DNA of 58,604 nt from Acidimicrobiia bacterium (GTDB taxonomy: Bacteria; Actinomycetota; Acidimicrobiia; Spongiisociales; ZC4RG35), in NCBI GenBank assembly GCA_017577575.1, contig PKRG01000016.1, positions 1 to 58,604 on the forward strand, given 5' to 3'. Position numbers and translations under genes: made by a program. Below, in pieces: positions 51,724-58,604 of the stretch. How positions within the stretch are numbered: the first letter of the stretch is position 1; every line of letters starts with the position of its first letter. The notes under the pieces are model-generated. The model worked only from the letters and a program-made list of their open reading frames with translations, ran no database searches and was not told the origin of the DNA.

Positions 51724-52182
51724 ATGACTACCGAAGAACTCGACGAGTTCGACGACCAGGAAGCCGAAGCAGATTTCGACGACGTCGACATCGACATCGC
51801 CGACGAGGTGGATCTCGACGACCCGATCGCCGACGACGTCGCCATCGACGAAGACCTCGATGAGGACCTCGACGAGGTAGTCGACGAGGACGAGGATTTC
51901 GACGAGGACTACGACGAGGACGACGAGGACGACGAAGAAGACGAGGCGCTCGACGAGCTCGAGGCCGAGGAGCTAGAGCTCCTCGACGAGGAGGTCGAGG
52001 ACGCTCTCTTGGTCGACGAGGTGGCGGAGCTGCGTGCCATCCGCCGCGAGGAGCTGACCCTCAACGTCGACGCCCAGGAGCAGCGTCCCGACGAGTTCGT
52101 GTGCCAATCGTGCTTCCTGGTGAAGCGGAGCAGCCAGCTCGCCAACCGCCGGAAGCTGATCTGCCTCGACTGTGCCTCATGA
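51724..52182 (+). CDS. DUF4193 acidic actinobacterial protein
   Basis: A 152-aa protein. Residues 1-100 are extremely rich in Asp and Glu. The C-terminal part has C-x2-C ... C-x2-C (FVCQSCFLVKRSSQL...LICLDCAS), a zinc-finger-like ending found in the actinobacterial DUF4193 family. Its function is not established. The stop overlaps the mannosyltransferase start by 11 nt. Confidence 0.88.
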   Translation: MTTEELDEFDDQEAEADFDDVDIDIADEVDLDDPIADDVAIDEDLDEDLDEVVDEDEDFDEDYDEDDEDDEEDEALDELEAEELELLDEEVEDALLVDEVAELRAIRREELTLNVDAQEQRPDEFVCQSCFLVKRSSQLANRRKLICLDCAS

Positions 52183-52894
52183 GGCCGTAACCGTCGTAGT
52201 CCCGACGTACAACGAACGGGAGAACCTTCCCCACCTGGCGGCGGCGATCCTGCTGCAGGGCTTCTCACTCATAGTCGTCGACGACAACTCACCCGACGGC
52301 ACCGGCGAGATCGCCGACTCCCTAGCGCGGGAGATGCCCCGGCTCGGGGTGATCCACCGCGTGGCCAAGGCGGGCCTCGGCCGGGCGTACGCCGCCGGGT
52401 TCGACCGAGCGCTCGAAGAAGGGGCCCGGGTCGTGATCGAGATGGACGCCGACTTCTCGCACAACCCGATGGACCTGCCGCGTCTGGTCGCCGCGATCGA
52501 CGACGGCGCCGACCTGGCGATCGGCTCCCGTTACGTTCCGGGCGGCGCCACCCCGGACTGGCCGCTCCATCGGCGCCTGATCTCGAAGGCAGGCAACCTG
52601 TACGCCCGGGCGATGCTGGGGATTCCGATCCGCGATGCCACCGCCGGGTTCCGGGCCTACCGGGCGGAGGCGCTCCGGGCGCTGCCGTACCGCGACGCCC
52701 GGGCTTCCGGGTACGGGTTCCAGGTGGAGATGGCGTGGCGTGCCTACCAGGCCGGCTTCGACATCCGGGAGGTCCCGATCGTCTTCAGGGACCGGGAGCA
52801 GGGAAAGTCCAAGATGGGAACCGGCATCGTCCTCGAGGCGATGTGGCTGGTGACCAAGTGGGGAGTGGCCCGGCGGTTCGGGTCGGTCCCCTGA
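52172..52894 (+). CDS. Polyprenol-phosphate mannosyltransferase (Ppm1-like GT2)
   Basis: A 240-aa GT2 glycosyltransferase. The motifs VVVPTYNERENL, VVDDNSPDGT, VIEMDADFSHNP (D-x-D) and the C-terminal REVPIVFRDREQGKSKM are those of polyprenol monophosphomannose/dolichol-phosphate mannose synthases. It makes the mannose donor for lipoglycans or protein O-mannosylation. There are no membrane helices. GTG 52172 lies inside the DUF4193 gene end. Confidence 0.9.
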   Translation: MPHEAVTVVVPTYNERENLPHLAAAILLQGFSLIVVDDNSPDGTGEIADSLAREMPRLGVIHRVAKAGLGRAYAAGFDRALEEGARVVIEMDADFSHNPMDLPRLVAAIDDGADLAIGSRYVPGGATPDWPLHRRLISKAGNLYARAMLGIPIRDATAGFRAYRAEALRALPYRDARASGYGFQVEMAWRAYQAGFDIREVPIVFRDREQGKSKMGTGIVLEAMWLVTKWGVARRFGSVP

Positions 52895-52900
52895 TCCCGG

Positions 52901-52906
52901 TACCCT
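52901..52906 (+). promoter_or_regulatory. -10 box before the GNAT gene (leaderless candidate)
   Basis: TACCCT ends 10 nt before ATG 52917. TTCGGG at 52877-52882 gives an 18-bp spacer as a weak -35. No Shine-Dalgarno. Confidence 0.4.
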
Positions 52907-52916
52907 TGCCGATTCC

Positions 52917-53426
52917 ATGCAGGTGACCGCCCGCCCCGCCGAGATCGTCGACGTCCCGTTGCTCGTCAGCCTCTACCGCCGGCTCGAAGCCGAGATGACG
53001 GCCCTCCATCCGATGTGGCCGGTCGCCGACGGCCTGCCCGAGCCCGTCGAGGCGTCGTTCAAGCAGGCGATCGAGGCGGAAGACGCCGAGGTGCTGATCG
53101 GTGAGATCGAAGGCGTCCCGTTCGGGTTCCTGTACGCCCGGGTGGAGAGGCTGCTCCCGCAGTCGCCCGACCAGGCGATCGGGTCGATCCGGCTGATCTA
53201 CACGGAAGACGAAGCCCGCGAGGTCGGTGTCGCCGAGGCCCTGCGCGACCGGGTGATGGACATGTTCCGGGCGAGGGGCATCACCAAGTTCGACGCTCAC
53301 GTCCTGCCCGGGCACCGCCTCGCCAAGAACTTCTTCGAGGCGGGGGGCTTTTCCGCCCGCTCCATCGTCATGCACCACGACGACGATCCCCCGACGCGGC
53401 GGAGCCGTGACCCGCGCGCCCACTGA
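52917..53426 (+). CDS. GNAT acetyltransferase
   Basis: A 169-aa GNAT-fold protein. The acetyl-CoA motif region reads IRLIYTEDEAREVGVAEALRDRVMDMFRARGI, where the usual R-G-x-G-x-A is replaced by E-V-G-V-A, and NFFEAGGFSARSIVMHH is the usual C-terminal NFYEKLGF segment. Substrate unknown. It overlaps the Nudix gene. Confidence 0.78.
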   Translation: MQVTARPAEIVDVPLLVSLYRRLEAEMTALHPMWPVADGLPEPVEASFKQAIEAEDAEVLIGEIEGVPFGFLYARVERLLPQSPDQAIGSIRLIYTEDEAREVGVAEALRDRVMDMFRARGITKFDAHVLPGHRLAKNFFEAGGFSARSIVMHHDDDPPTRRSRDPRAH

Positions 53427-53832
53427 GCGGCCGATCCCCGGGGTGGGGGTGGCGGTCGTTTCCGACGGGCGCCTCCTCCTCGTCAGACGCGGGCGGGAGC
53501 CGGGCATGGGCCTGTGGGCGGTCCCGGGCGGGAAGGTGGAGCTGGGCGAGACCCTCGCCGAGGCAGGACGCCGCGAGGTGAGGGAAGAGACGGGCCTCGA
53601 TGTGGAGGTGGGTGACGTCGTCTGGGCCGGGGAGAGCATCGGCCCGGGGGAGGTTCCCGCCTGGCACTACGTCCTCGTCGACTTCCTGGGGCGCCCGGCG
53701 GGAGGGAATCTCCAGCCCCAGGACGACGCCGACGAGGTGGGGTGGTTCACCGCCGCGGAGGCGCGGACACTCCCGCTGACCCCGACGATGCCGGCTCTGA
53801 TCGACAAGCTCGAGGACCTCGGCGTCCTCTGA
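53407..53832 (+). CDS. Nudix hydrolase
   Basis: A 141-aa Nudix protein. The Nudix box is complete: GGKVELGETLAEAGRREVREETGLDV with the E-E metal ligands. It resembles ADP-ribose or NADH pyrophosphatases, or MutT-type enzymes. GTG 53407 overlaps the GNAT gene by 20 nt. Confidence 0.88.
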   Translation: MTRAPTERPIPGVGVAVVSDGRLLLVRRGREPGMGLWAVPGGKVELGETLAEAGRREVREETGLDVEVGDVVWAGESIGPGEVPAWHYVLVDFLGRPAGGNLQPQDDADEVGWFTAAEARTLPLTPTMPALIDKLEDLGVL

Positions 53833-53871
53833 CACCGCGCGAGTTGCTATGAGACCCGACGCGCCCTCCGC

Positions 53872-53877
53872 TACCGT
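53872..53877 (+). promoter_or_regulatory. -10 box before the M20 peptidase gene (leaderless candidate)
   Basis: TACCGT ends 7 nt before GTG 53885 and supports that GTG, rather than ATG 53849, as the start of the peptidase. Confidence 0.4.
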
Positions 53878-53884
53878 CGTCGGC

Positions 53885-55216
53885 GTGACGGACGACCCCA
53901 CAGTGCAGCTCCTCCAGGAGCTCATCCGCAACGCCTGCGTCAACGACGGGACGGCCGAGTCCGGCCACGAAGAGCGGTCGGTGCGCACGCTCGCCGAATA
54001 CTTCGGGGTCGAAGGGGAGGTGTTCGAGCCCGCCTCCGGCCGCCAGTCCGTCGTCTACCGGGTGCCGGGATCCGACCCCGACGCCCCGTCGCTGGTGTTG
54101 CTTCCCCACCTCGACGTCGTCCCCGTCAACCCGGAGGGCTGGTCCGTCGACCCCTTCGCGGCGGAGATCGCCGACGGCTTCGTGTGGGGCCGGGGGGCGG
54201 TCGACATGCTCAACCTCACCGCCGCCATGGCCACCGCGTTCCGCCCCTACCTGACTGGCGAGAAGACGATGCCGGGCGACCTCGTGTTCGCCGCCGTCGC
54301 CGACGAGGAGAACGCCGGGCGTCTCGGCGCCGAGTACCTGACCGAGAACCACTGGGACGTCGTCGGGGGCGACTACCTGCTCACCGAAGTCGCCTATCCG
54401 TCGCTGTCGACGCCATCGGGGGAGGTGTATCCGGTGTCGGTTGGGGAGAAGGGCCCGTTCTGGACGGGTCTCGCCACCCGGGGCACTCCCGGCCACGGCT
54501 CGGCCCCCTACGGCAGCCGCAACGCCCTCCGACCGATGGTCGAGGCGCTGCACGGCGTGTTCTCGACCCCGATGCCGGTGTCCATAAGCGACGAGTGGAG
54601 GGAGTTCGTCGCCAGCCTCGACCTCGACGCCGACCTCGCCGAGGCTCTCGTCGACCCCGACCGGGTCGACGAGGCGATCGACCGCCTGGCGGTCGACGAC
54701 CCGGCGTTCGCCCGCTACGTGCACGCCGCCACCCACCTGACCATCTCCCCGAACATCCTCGAGGGAGGCGTCAAGGTCAACGTGGTCCCCGACGAGGCGC
54801 GGGCCGAGCTGGACATGCGGGGCCTTCCCGGGATGGACCGGCGCTTCGTCGACGAGCATCTCCGAAAGGCGATGGGGGCGGCCGCCGATCAGGTCGAGAT
54901 CGTGCCCATCGACGACTTCCCGCCGACCGCGTCGGAGCGGGGCAACCCGTTGTGGGAGTCCATCGCCGACGCCATCGAGCACCACACCGGGTCGCGGCGG
55001 GTGGTGCCCGCCCTCATGACGGTGGCGACCGACGCCCGGTTCTTCCGCCGGCGGGGCACGGTCGCCTACGGAGTCGGGCTGTACGACGGGCGGGTCGAAT
55101 TCGGGGAGTTCCTCAGCCTCTTCCACGGCAACGACGAACGGGTGACGGTCGAGTCGGTGATCCGCACCACCCGGCTGCTGGAGACCGTCCTGGAGCGTTT
55201 CGCGGCCAGAGCATGA
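53885..55216 (+). CDS. M20-family metallopeptidase
   Basis: About 443 aa. The M20 metal sites are visible: LLPHLDVVPVNPEGWSVDPF (H and general-base region), WGRGAVDM and ADEENAGRLGAEYL (catalytic Glu and metal Glu), and the dimerisation lid domain with ARAELDMRGLPG. This family includes carboxypeptidases, dipeptidases and acylases; the substrate is not predictable. GTG 53885 was chosen for the leaderless promoter; ATG 53849 would add 12 residues. It overlaps the HAD gene by 4 nt. Confidence 0.87.
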   Translation: MTDDPTVQLLQELIRNACVNDGTAESGHEERSVRTLAEYFGVEGEVFEPASGRQSVVYRVPGSDPDAPSLVLLPHLDVVPVNPEGWSVDPFAAEIADGFVWGRGAVDMLNLTAAMATAFRPYLTGEKTMPGDLVFAAVADEENAGRLGAEYLTENHWDVVGGDYLLTEVAYPSLSTPSGEVYPVSVGEKGPFWTGLATRGTPGHGSAPYGSRNALRPMVEALHGVFSTPMPVSISDEWREFVASLDLDADLAEALVDPDRVDEAIDRLAVDDPAFARYVHAATHLTISPNILEGGVKVNVVPDEARAELDMRGLPGMDRRFVDEHLRKAMGAAADQVEIVPIDDFPPTASERGNPLWESIADAIEHHTGSRRVVPALMTVATDARFFRRRGTVAYGVGLYDGRVEFGEFLSLFHGNDERVTVESVIRTTRLLETVLERFAARA

Positions 55217-55986
55217 GCGCCGGCGTGGTCATCGATCTCGACGGAGTGGTGTACCGGGGAGCGACGGCGATCCCCGGGGCCGCCGAGGCCCTGGCGGCGC
55301 TGGAGGCAGCCGGCTACGACCTGCACTTCGTGACCAACAACTCCGCCCGCACCCCTGAGGTCGTCGCCGAGCGGATCAACTCGATCGCGGGTTTCCCGGC
55401 CCGGGCCTCCCAGGTCGTCACGTCGTCGCTCGTGGCGGCGAGCATGATCGAAGAAGGGCCGGTCCTGTTCATGGGCGAGAGCGGTCTCGAGGCGGCGATC
55501 CGAGGGGCGGGATTCGAGACGACCGAAGATCCGCGCACTGCCCGGACCGTCGTGGTGGGGCTGGACAGGCACCTGAGCTACGAGCGGGCCACCCGGGCGG
55601 CCGACGCGGCCCGCAACGGCGCCCGCCTGATCGTCACCAACCGGGACCCGACGTTCCCGATCGAGAACGGGGCGTTGCAGCCGGGAGCCGGGGCGTGCGC
55701 CGCACTGGTGGAGACGGCGGCGGGGGTCGTGGGCGAGACCGCCGGGAAGCCCAGCGAGGCGATGCGGCGTTGGGTGGAGGAGCGGATCCCCGCCGGGACG
55801 ATCTGGGTGGTGGGGGACCGCCCGGACACCGACATCGCCCTCGCCCGAGGCGAACGGTGGCGATCGATACTCGTCATGACGGGAGTGACGACGGACCCGG
55901 AGTCGGCCGACCCCGCTCCCGACTTCGTGGCCGCCAACCTCAAGGCGGCGGCAGACATCATTCTCTCCAACGAACCTGAGGGATAA
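55213..55986 (+). CDS. HAD-IIA phosphatase, NagD/PGP-like
   Basis: A 257-aa HAD phosphatase. Motif I is VIDLDGVVYRG, motif II FVTNNSAR, and motif III/IV GKPSEAM...VVGDRPDTDIALA. The large C2A cap places it with NagD, p-nitrophenylphosphatase and phosphoglycolate phosphatases. ATG 55213 overlaps the M20 stop (ATGA). It may clear a phosphorylated metabolite. Confidence 0.9.
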   Translation: MSAGVVIDLDGVVYRGATAIPGAAEALAALEAAGYDLHFVTNNSARTPEVVAERINSIAGFPARASQVVTSSLVAASMIEEGPVLFMGESGLEAAIRGAGFETTEDPRTARTVVVGLDRHLSYERATRAADAARNGARLIVTNRDPTFPIENGALQPGAGACAALVETAAGVVGETAGKPSEAMRRWVEERIPAGTIWVVGDRPDTDIALARGERWRSILVMTGVTTDPESADPAPDFVAANLKAAADIILSNEPEG

Positions 55987-56141
55987 TGCCTCCCATGGAG
56001 GTGACACCGGAAGAGCGGCAGCGCCTCGAGGAGGCCCTCGCCGAGCTCGAGACCCTGGACCCGGCCGAACTTCCCGGCCCGGCGGCCCGACTGGCCGACC
56101 TGTTGAGCCGGATGCTCGACCCGGGCGAGGAGGAGATCTGA
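55986..56141 (+). CDS. Small acidic helical protein, 51 aa
   Basis: A 51-aa frame from ATG 55986 (ATG 55995 also possible) to TGA 56141. It is highly charged with Leu heptads (VTPEERQRLEEALAELETL...LADLLSRMLDPGEEEI in outline), likely one or two helices. It fits exactly between the HAD stop (TAATG overlap) and tlyA, and its stop overlaps the tlyA start, so it is a coupled member of the operon. No family named. Confidence 0.65.
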   Translation: MPPMEVTPEERQRLEEALAELETLDPAELPGPAARLADLLSRMLDPGEEEI

Positions 56142-56902
56142 GCCGCACCCGACTGGACGCCGAGCTGGTGCGGCGCGGCCTGGCGCCCTCCCGGGCCGAG
56201 GCGAAACGGCTGGTCGAAGACCGGGCTGTGGTGGTGAGGGGCGTGCCCACCCCCAAGCCCACGACCCTGGTGTCGCCGGACACCCCGATCGATTTGGTGG
56301 GCGAGCCCCGCCGTTACGTGAGCAGGGGCGCATACAAGCTCATCGGGGCGCTCGACGCCTTCGGGATCGACGTGGAGGGCCGCCGCGCCCTCGACGCCGG
56401 CGCCTCCACCGGCGGGTTCACCCAGGTGCTGCTCGAGCGGGGTGCCAGCGAGGTGGTGGCCCTCGACGTGGGATACGGCCAGCTGGATCAGCGACTGCGC
56501 GACGACGAACGCGTGGTGGTGATGGAACGCACGAACCTGCGTCACGTCACACCCGAAGACACCGGCGGGAGGTTCTCGATGGTGGTGGCCGACCTGTCGT
56601 TCATCTCCTTGTGCACCGTGGCGCCGGCGCTCGCCCGACTCGCCGACGACGATGCCGACCTCGTCCTGCTGATCAAGCCGCAGTTCGAGGCGGGCAAGGG
56701 CGAGGTGGGACGCGGAGGCATCGTCCGAGACGACGACGTGAGACGGCGGGCGGTGGAGAAGGCGCTCCGGTGCCTCACAGGGGAGGGCCTGACCCCGGTC
56801 GGCATCGTCCCCTCTCCGATCACCGGGGCGGACGGCAACCGGGAGTTCTTGGCCTGGTGTCGGCCCGGCGCCGACGTGGTGGAGCTGGAGGTCCCGGCGT
56901 GA
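56138..56902 (+). CDS. tlyA: TlyA-family rRNA 2'-O-methyltransferase
   Basis: About 254 aa. An S4 RNA-binding domain (RLDAELVRRGLAPSRAEAKRLVEDRAVVVRG) is followed by an FtsJ-like methyltransferase (GAYKLIGALDAFGIDVEGRRALDAGASTGGFTQVLLERGA, VVADLSFISL, LLIKPQFEAGKGEVGRGG). The S4 domain needs the residues before GTG 56168, and the only start-like codon there is CTG 56138, embedded in CTGA with the preceding stop. GAGGAGGAG lies just upstream. TlyA methylates C1409 of 16S and C1920 of 23S rRNA in mycobacteria. Confidence 0.9.
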   Translation: MSRTRLDAELVRRGLAPSRAEAKRLVEDRAVVVRGVPTPKPTTLVSPDTPIDLVGEPRRYVSRGAYKLIGALDAFGIDVEGRRALDAGASTGGFTQVLLERGASEVVALDVGYGQLDQRLRDDERVVVMERTNLRHVTPEDTGGRFSMVVADLSFISLCTVAPALARLADDDADLVLLIKPQFEAGKGEVGRGGIVRDDDVRRRAVEKALRCLTGEGLTPVGIVPSPITGADGNREFLAWCRPGADVVELEVPA

Positions 56903-57711
56903 AGCTCGGCCTGGTCGTGCACGAGAGCCGCGGCGACGTGCTCGAGTTCGCCCGCCGGTTCGTGGCCGCCACGGAGCGGGCCGGGCTCGTCGCCGTCGCC
57001 GAGCCCGAAGTCGCCCAGATGGTGGATCCCTCCAAGCTGGCTCCGGGAACCCCCGACGTGGTCGTCGCCGTCGGCGGCGACGGGACGATGCTGGCAGCGG
57101 TGCAGGTGGCGCTCGCCCACGACGTGCCGGTCTTCGGGTTCAACCTCGGGACGATCGGTTTCCTCACCGAAGTCGAGCCGCAGGAACTGGACGCCGCCCT
57201 CGATGCCCTGGCCGCCGAGAGGTTCGAGATCGTCCCCCGCATGGGCATCCAGGCGACCCTCAACGGGACGACGGCGCAAGGCCTCAACGACGTGGTCGTG
57301 GAGAAGGTGGACACGCTCCGCCTCATCCATCTGGAGGTGGACATAGACGGCACCCGTTTCATGACCTACCGGGCCGACGGCCTGATCGTCGCCACCCCCA
57401 CCGGCTCCACCGCCTACTCGTTCTCGGCGGGCGGGCCCCTCGTCGACCACTCGATCGAGTCGATCCTGCTCACCCCGGTGGCGCCGCATTCGCTGTTCGG
57501 GCGCACCGTCGTCCTGTCGCCCGATTCGCGCATCGAGATCCGGGTGGCGCGGGACCGGCCGGCCCGCGTGAGTGTCGACAAGGAGGGTCTCGGGCAGGCA
57601 CAATCTGACGACGTGGTCGTCATCACCCGCGCTCCCAACCCGATCCGGTTCCTCCGGTTCCGGCACCGCTCCTTCCCCCGCACCCTCACGGAGAAGTTCG
57701 GCCTGGGATGA
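56899..57711 (+). CDS. nadK: NAD kinase
   Basis: A 270-aa enzyme that phosphorylates NAD to NADP. VVAVGGDGTMLAAVQ carries the GGDGT motif; FGFNLGTIGFLTEVEP, NDVVVEKVDT, YRADGLIVATPTGSTAYSFSAGGP and TPVAPHSL are the other family signatures. GTG 56899 overlaps the tlyA stop. tlyA-nadK-recN is a standard actinobacterial order. Confidence 0.95.
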   Translation: MKLGLVVHESRGDVLEFARRFVAATERAGLVAVAEPEVAQMVDPSKLAPGTPDVVVAVGGDGTMLAAVQVALAHDVPVFGFNLGTIGFLTEVEPQELDAALDALAAERFEIVPRMGIQATLNGTTAQGLNDVVVEKVDTLRLIHLEVDIDGTRFMTYRADGLIVATPTGSTAYSFSAGGPLVDHSIESILLTPVAPHSLFGRTVVLSPDSRIEIRVARDRPARVSVDKEGLGQAQSDDVVVITRAPNPIRFLRFRHRSFPRTLTEKFGLG

Positions 57712-57715
57712 AGGG

Positions 57716-58604
57716 ATGATCGACGAACTGGTCGTCCGGAACCTGGGTGTGATCTCCGACGCCCGACTGGAGCCCGGGCCCGGGCTCACGGTGATAACCG
57801 GCGAGACCGGCACCGGGAAGACCCTGCTCCTCGGGGCGCTGCGGCTGTTGCTGGGCGGGGAGGCGAGACCGGACCTGGTCGGGCCGTTCGGTGACGAGGC
57901 GGTCGTGGAAGGCCGGTTCTTCGACGCCGACGGCAACGAGATCGGAACCTCCCGGAGGATGCCTCGCGACGGCCGCAGCCGCGCCTACCTCGACGGGTCG
58001 GTGGCGTCGGCTCGGGCCCTGGAAGAGAAGGTGGCGGGCCTGGTGGAGATCGTGGGCCAGCACGACCAGCTCTCCATCACCCGGCCGTCCGAGGCGCGTC
58101 AGCTCGTCGACCGGATGCTCGACGAGGAGGGCCGGGCGGCTCTCGCCGCCTACCGCCGGGGGTGGGAGACCCTCACCGACGCCCGCGCTGCCCGCGACCG
58201 TCTGGGTGGGGATCGGGCCGCACTCGCCCGGGAGCTTGACCTGGTCACGTTCCAGGCCGACGAGATCGCCCGCTCGGGCTTCCAGCCCGGCGATGATGTG
58301 GAGCTGAACCGGCTGTCGGAGCGCCTTCGCCACGCCGACGAGATCGCCGGGCTGCTGGAGGAGGCGCTGGCCCGTCTCGACACCGGCCGCGACGAGGTGG
58401 GAGCGGCGGTGGGGGGGGTGCGAAAAGCCGCCCCCCCCCACCCCCGGCTGGGGGAGCTGGGGGGGGGGCGCGCCGGCCCCGCCCCCCCCCCCCCCGACCA
58501 AGCCCCACAACACCCCGTCCACGCCCGAAGGGGGGGCCCCCCCCCCCCGCGAACCGCGGCCGGGGGGGGCCCCCCCCCCCCCTTGGGGGGGGGAGCGGCG
58601 AACG
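57716..58604 (+). CDS. recN: DNA repair protein RecN, 3' part missing and corrupted
   Basis: The N-terminal ~230 residues are a RecN ATPase: MIDELVVRNLGVI, Walker A TGETGTGKTLLLGAL, and VEIVGQHDQLSITRPSEARQLVDRML. RecN is an SMC-like protein that acts at double-strand breaks. ATG 57716 follows the nadK stop by 4 bp. From about 58405 on the sequence is full of G and C runs and the frame is lost, so the coding part of the window effectively ends there. Confidence 0.85.
   Translation, partial: MIDELVVRNLGVISDARLEPGPGLTVITGETGTGKTLLLGALRLLLGGEARPDLVGPFGDEAVVEGRFFDADGNEIGTSRRMPRDGRSRAYLDGSVASARALEEKVAGLVEIVGQHDQLSITRPSEARQLVDRMLDEEGRAALAAYRRGWETLTDARAARDRLGGDRAALARELDLVTFQADEIARSGFQPGDDVELNRLSERLRHADEIAGLLEEALARLDTGRDEVGAAVGGVRKAAPPHPRLGELGGGRAGPAPPPPDQAPQHPVHARRGGPPPPRTAAGGGPPPPLGGGAAN
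58405..58604. other. Low-quality contig end rich in G/C homopolymers
   Basis: Runs of 6-10 G or C appear repeatedly only in these last ~200 bases, and almost no A or T remains in places. The RecN reading is recognisable but corrupted (VGGVRKAA then Pro/Gly runs). This looks like base-calling or assembly error at a contig end rather than biology. Confidence 0.8.

Noticed and set aside
51724..52000. GA-rich repetitive stretch considered as a repeat element
   Set aside because: It simply encodes the Asp/Glu-rich part of the DUF4193 protein.

Overview
The window is high-GC actinobacterial chromosome and most resembles a member of class Acidimicrobiia. The evidence is a complete Pup-proteasome locus (ferredoxin, ARC/Mpa ATPase, Dop, Pup, PrcB, PrcA, PafA, PafB, PafC) followed by tatB, tatC and helY in the order known from Actinobacteria, a DUF4193 acidic protein, TlyA, and secreted proteins carrying the S-layer-homology-like repeat built on GCNPP..NDRFCP..VTRG. 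Many genes overlap by ATGA or GTGA. Several others lack a Shine-Dalgarno sequence and have a TANNNT hexamer 6-12 nt before the start, which suggests leaderless transcripts. No prophage, insertion sequence or CRISPR array was seen.

Layout. 1-4.7 kb: a partial secreted repeat protein, an SLH-like/glycosidase-like secreted protein and a sulfotransferase. 4.8-9.6 kb: a central-carbon block (pgk, tpiA, a GNAT enzyme, a sulfite-oxidase-like enzyme, gpmA, secG) and tRNA-Leu(GAG). 9.7-12 kb: a small zinc-ribbon protein, a pyruvyltransferase-like enzyme and a degenerate NERD-like protein. 12-17 kb: a sigma factor divergent from a stand-alone B12-binding protein with the W-x9-EH signature of light sensors, which is coupled to an ABC exporter; then an M23 peptidase operon. 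17-22 kb: folE with a Rieske/FAD reductase, a MocR-type regulator, and a divergent atypical PRPP synthetase. 22-31 kb: an SLH-like beta-helix protein, a cation/proton antiporter, a two-gene redox/two-component pair (receiver plus Cys-less thioredoxin-reductase fold, then CNB-histidine kinase), and a large secreted nuclease. 31-35 kb: an MFS transporter, small membrane proteins, and a tightly coupled microprotein - TtuB-like - TtuA-like - TrmI operon predicted to modify the tRNA T-loop. 35-37 kb: a decayed MalT/LuxR-type regulator. 38-52 kb: the Pup-proteasome, Tat and HelY region. 52-58.6 kb: a mannosyltransferase, GNAT, Nudix, M20, HAD, TlyA, NAD kinase and recN.

The most interesting items are the W-x9-EH B12 protein divergent from an alternative sigma factor, the Cys-less REC-thioredoxin-reductase/CNB-kinase pair, the TtuB/TtuA/TrmI operon whose carrier ends Gly-Gly-Ser-Pro, and a pair of small zinc-ribbon paralogues. 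The last ~200 bases are homopolymer-rich and look like unreliable contig-end sequence. All functional calls rest on motifs read by eye; no database search was run.
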